NCBI GenBank assembly: GCA_021234155.1
Contig: JAJEKV010000006.1
Coordinates: 14,708,902-14,772,901, forward strand
Length of the DNA: 64,000 bases
Source of the DNA: Isoetes taiwanensis
Taxonomy: Eukaryota; Streptophyta; Lycopodiopsida; Isoetales; Isoetaceae
Reading direction: 5' to 3'
Each line of letters opens with the position of its first letter. The stretch's first letter is position 1. The notes beneath the pieces are model-generated. The model saw only the letters and a list, made by a program, of their open reading frames with translations. It was not told the DNA's origin and did not search any database. A program made the translations under genes and the position numbers. Below, piece after piece: positions 62,546 through 64,000 of this stretch.

Positions 62546-62601
62546 AAGGAGCCTTGTTCCAAATTATCATATTCCAATTTGGAGCAAGAGAGAAGATCAC
62601 A

Positions 62602-64000
62602 ATGAGAACAATTTTTGTTGCCTTTGCACTATTTCTGATTCTCAAAAATGCATATGCAGCTCCACCTCCAAATTGTTAAATGCAAATTGGAAACAATGTA
62701 AAATGCACAAAGGAGTGGAACCTTTGGAACATGGCCTCGATAGGAGCATCTGCGAGCGCGAAAAAGTGGTGTACCCAAAAATGAAGAAGAGATCATTCGG
62801 CGGTGTCCGAGGCAACCGAGAAACAAAATGAAGATGAAAGTGGTGAGCAAATTATCCCACAAAGTATGACCAAACTAGTATGTCCGGGAGGAGACAAAGG
62901 CCTTCTTATCGGCCAAGAGATCTTATCGGCATTAAAGTTGATAAAGAATCTAAAAGTGTGACAATGAGATCCCGGAGTTTATCTACGAGATTTTGTGGAT
63001 GAAATTGCAAAATATGGTTTTGCATTTCACCTTCACCGTCTTGGAATGGATTATCAATGGCGGGCATGCTTGGAACAGAGCTCATGGCGGTTCATTTTGG
63101 GGCAAAGGTAGTGCAGTTCATGAATATGTGAAAAGTATTCATCTTGTAGTCCCCGCTTCCAAATCGAGAAGGTTATGCTAAGGTTCCGTGCTTACCGGCG
63201 CGATCCGAGGTTTGAAGCAGCAAAGGTTTCACTTGGTGTGTTGGGTGTTATTTCAAAAATAACCTTTGAAGTGCAGCCCATGTTCAAACGTTCTGTTACA
63301 AACTTGAAGCAATCAGATGATGACCTTGAAGATCAGATCGTATCCTTTGGATTACAGCATGAATTTGCAGATGTGATTTGGTATGCATCTCAACACAAGG
63401 CCATTTACAGAATCGACAACAGAGTTGATGTTAGCACTGAGGGAGAGGGTGTAAATAAATTCCTTGGCTTCAGGAAATACCATAAACTTGTGGCCCAGGC
63501 TGATAGAATAGCTGGTAAGAGTAAGAAGTATAGAAAACATGTATATGCATTGATGTTCTTCAAGGCATATGTAACAAATGATCTCGTTTGTTTTGTTACA
63601 GAGAATCTTTATGAATCAGCCAAGGATTCTGCAGCAAAATGTGCTCAGGCAGCCATACAGGTGATTTAATTTAACCATGAACATTTGAACAATTTATAAA
63701 CTGTTTAAACATTGCCTAACATTTTTGCTCTTTCCATTCCAGTCAGAAATTATTTCAGGACATGGTAGTGGGATGAAAAACACAGAGGACGATTTTGTTG
63801 GATATCCAGTTATTGGTTTCCAGAACAAAATTCAAACTACAGGAAGCTGCCACAAAGCTGAAGATGAGAGCGATATTTGTGTATGGGATCCAAGAGTGGA
63901 CGGATTATTTTTCCACCAGACGACAGTGTCCATATCTGTGAACAAGATCAGAGATTTCATAATGGATGTGAAAAAACTGAGGAAAGAAAGGCCCACAACG
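62602..64000 (+). CDS. L-gulono-1,4-lactone oxidase-like (GulLO), copy 2, cut by window end
   Basis: Exon 1 is 62,602-63,660, the intron 63,661-63,742 (GT-AG, phase 0), and exon 2 starts at 63,743 and runs off the window. The signal peptide is as in copy 1. From about 62,660 to 63,180 the frame is interrupted several times, although copy 1 is open over the first half of that part. From 63,175 the frame is clean: [39 protein letters not shown], then in exon 2 GYPVIGFQNKIQ, DPRVDGLFFHQTT and [12 protein letters not shown]. These blocks match plant GulLO proteins I remember. Near 63,060-63,110 the expected GGMLGTGAHGS block reads [11 protein letters not shown], which single-base errors next to CAG sites would produce. 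Intact gene with sequencing error, or recent pseudogene. Confidence 0.78.

Larger units (their letters stand above)
44665..64000. repeat. Segmental direct duplication, copy 2
   Basis: Long stretches are identical to copy 1 apart from homopolymer lengths. Differences crowd into patches (44,665-47,480, about 48,300-48,490 and 62,660-63,180 as seen in this copy). Confidence 0.93.

Overview
The window is nuclear DNA of a land plant, most likely a seed plant; I cannot name the species. The evidence is two spliced plant gene families (pectin acetylesterase with GT-AG introns, and L-gulonolactone oxidase), Ty1/copia elements primed by initiator tRNA-Met, a Mutator-like element, A+T-rich intergenic DNA and many microsatellites.

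Layout. 1-2,762: a tandem repeat of about 1.58 kb that looks like the promoter, 5' leader and first coding exon of a minus-strand gene, with about a dozen 28-bp minisatellite units upstream of each TATA box. 2,765-5,744: an inverted partial copy (exons 4-11) of the pectin acetylesterase (PAE) gene. 5,745-11,268: a broken Ty1/copia element on the minus strand at the hinge between the inverted PAE copies. 13,078-18,028: a 12-exon PAE gene (minus strand, 372 codons, open throughout, Ser/Asp/His catalytic residues present). 18.1-26.4 kb: a tRNA-like repeat, a heat-shock-element cluster in front of a TATA box, an element with 26-bp terminal inverted repeats, and an unrecognised spliced gene. 26,476 to about 28,430: an L-gulono-1,4-lactone oxidase (GulLO) gene. 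28,573-34,992: a 6.4-kb Mutator-like element with an 8-bp target duplication, carrying what looks like an exon of the vacuolar sorting gene VPS41. 35.0-44.66 kb: no recognised gene, apart from worn copia and gypsy-like fossils.

From about 44,665 to the end, the sequence is a second direct copy of 8,546-28,000 (offset 36.11-36.13 kb). It holds a partial copia, a second PAE gene (49,193-54,152), all the small repeats again and a second GulLO gene, which the window edge cuts in its second exon. The copies are nearly identical except in sharply bounded patches.

The most striking observation is what differs in those patches. Nearly every difference falls on a CAG or CTG trinucleotide, the symmetric CHG context that plants methylate. 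The changes are not C-to-T transitions. In GulLO one copy is clean exactly where the other is scrambled. I read this as systematic base-calling or consensus error at methylated CWG sites rather than true decay, so several apparent pseudogene lesions here may not exist in the plant.

Functionally, PAE (removal of acetyl groups from cell-wall pectin) and GulLO (an ascorbate-forming oxidase family) are both predicted secreted enzymes, duplicated together as one block. Nothing in the sequence shows that they act in one pathway.
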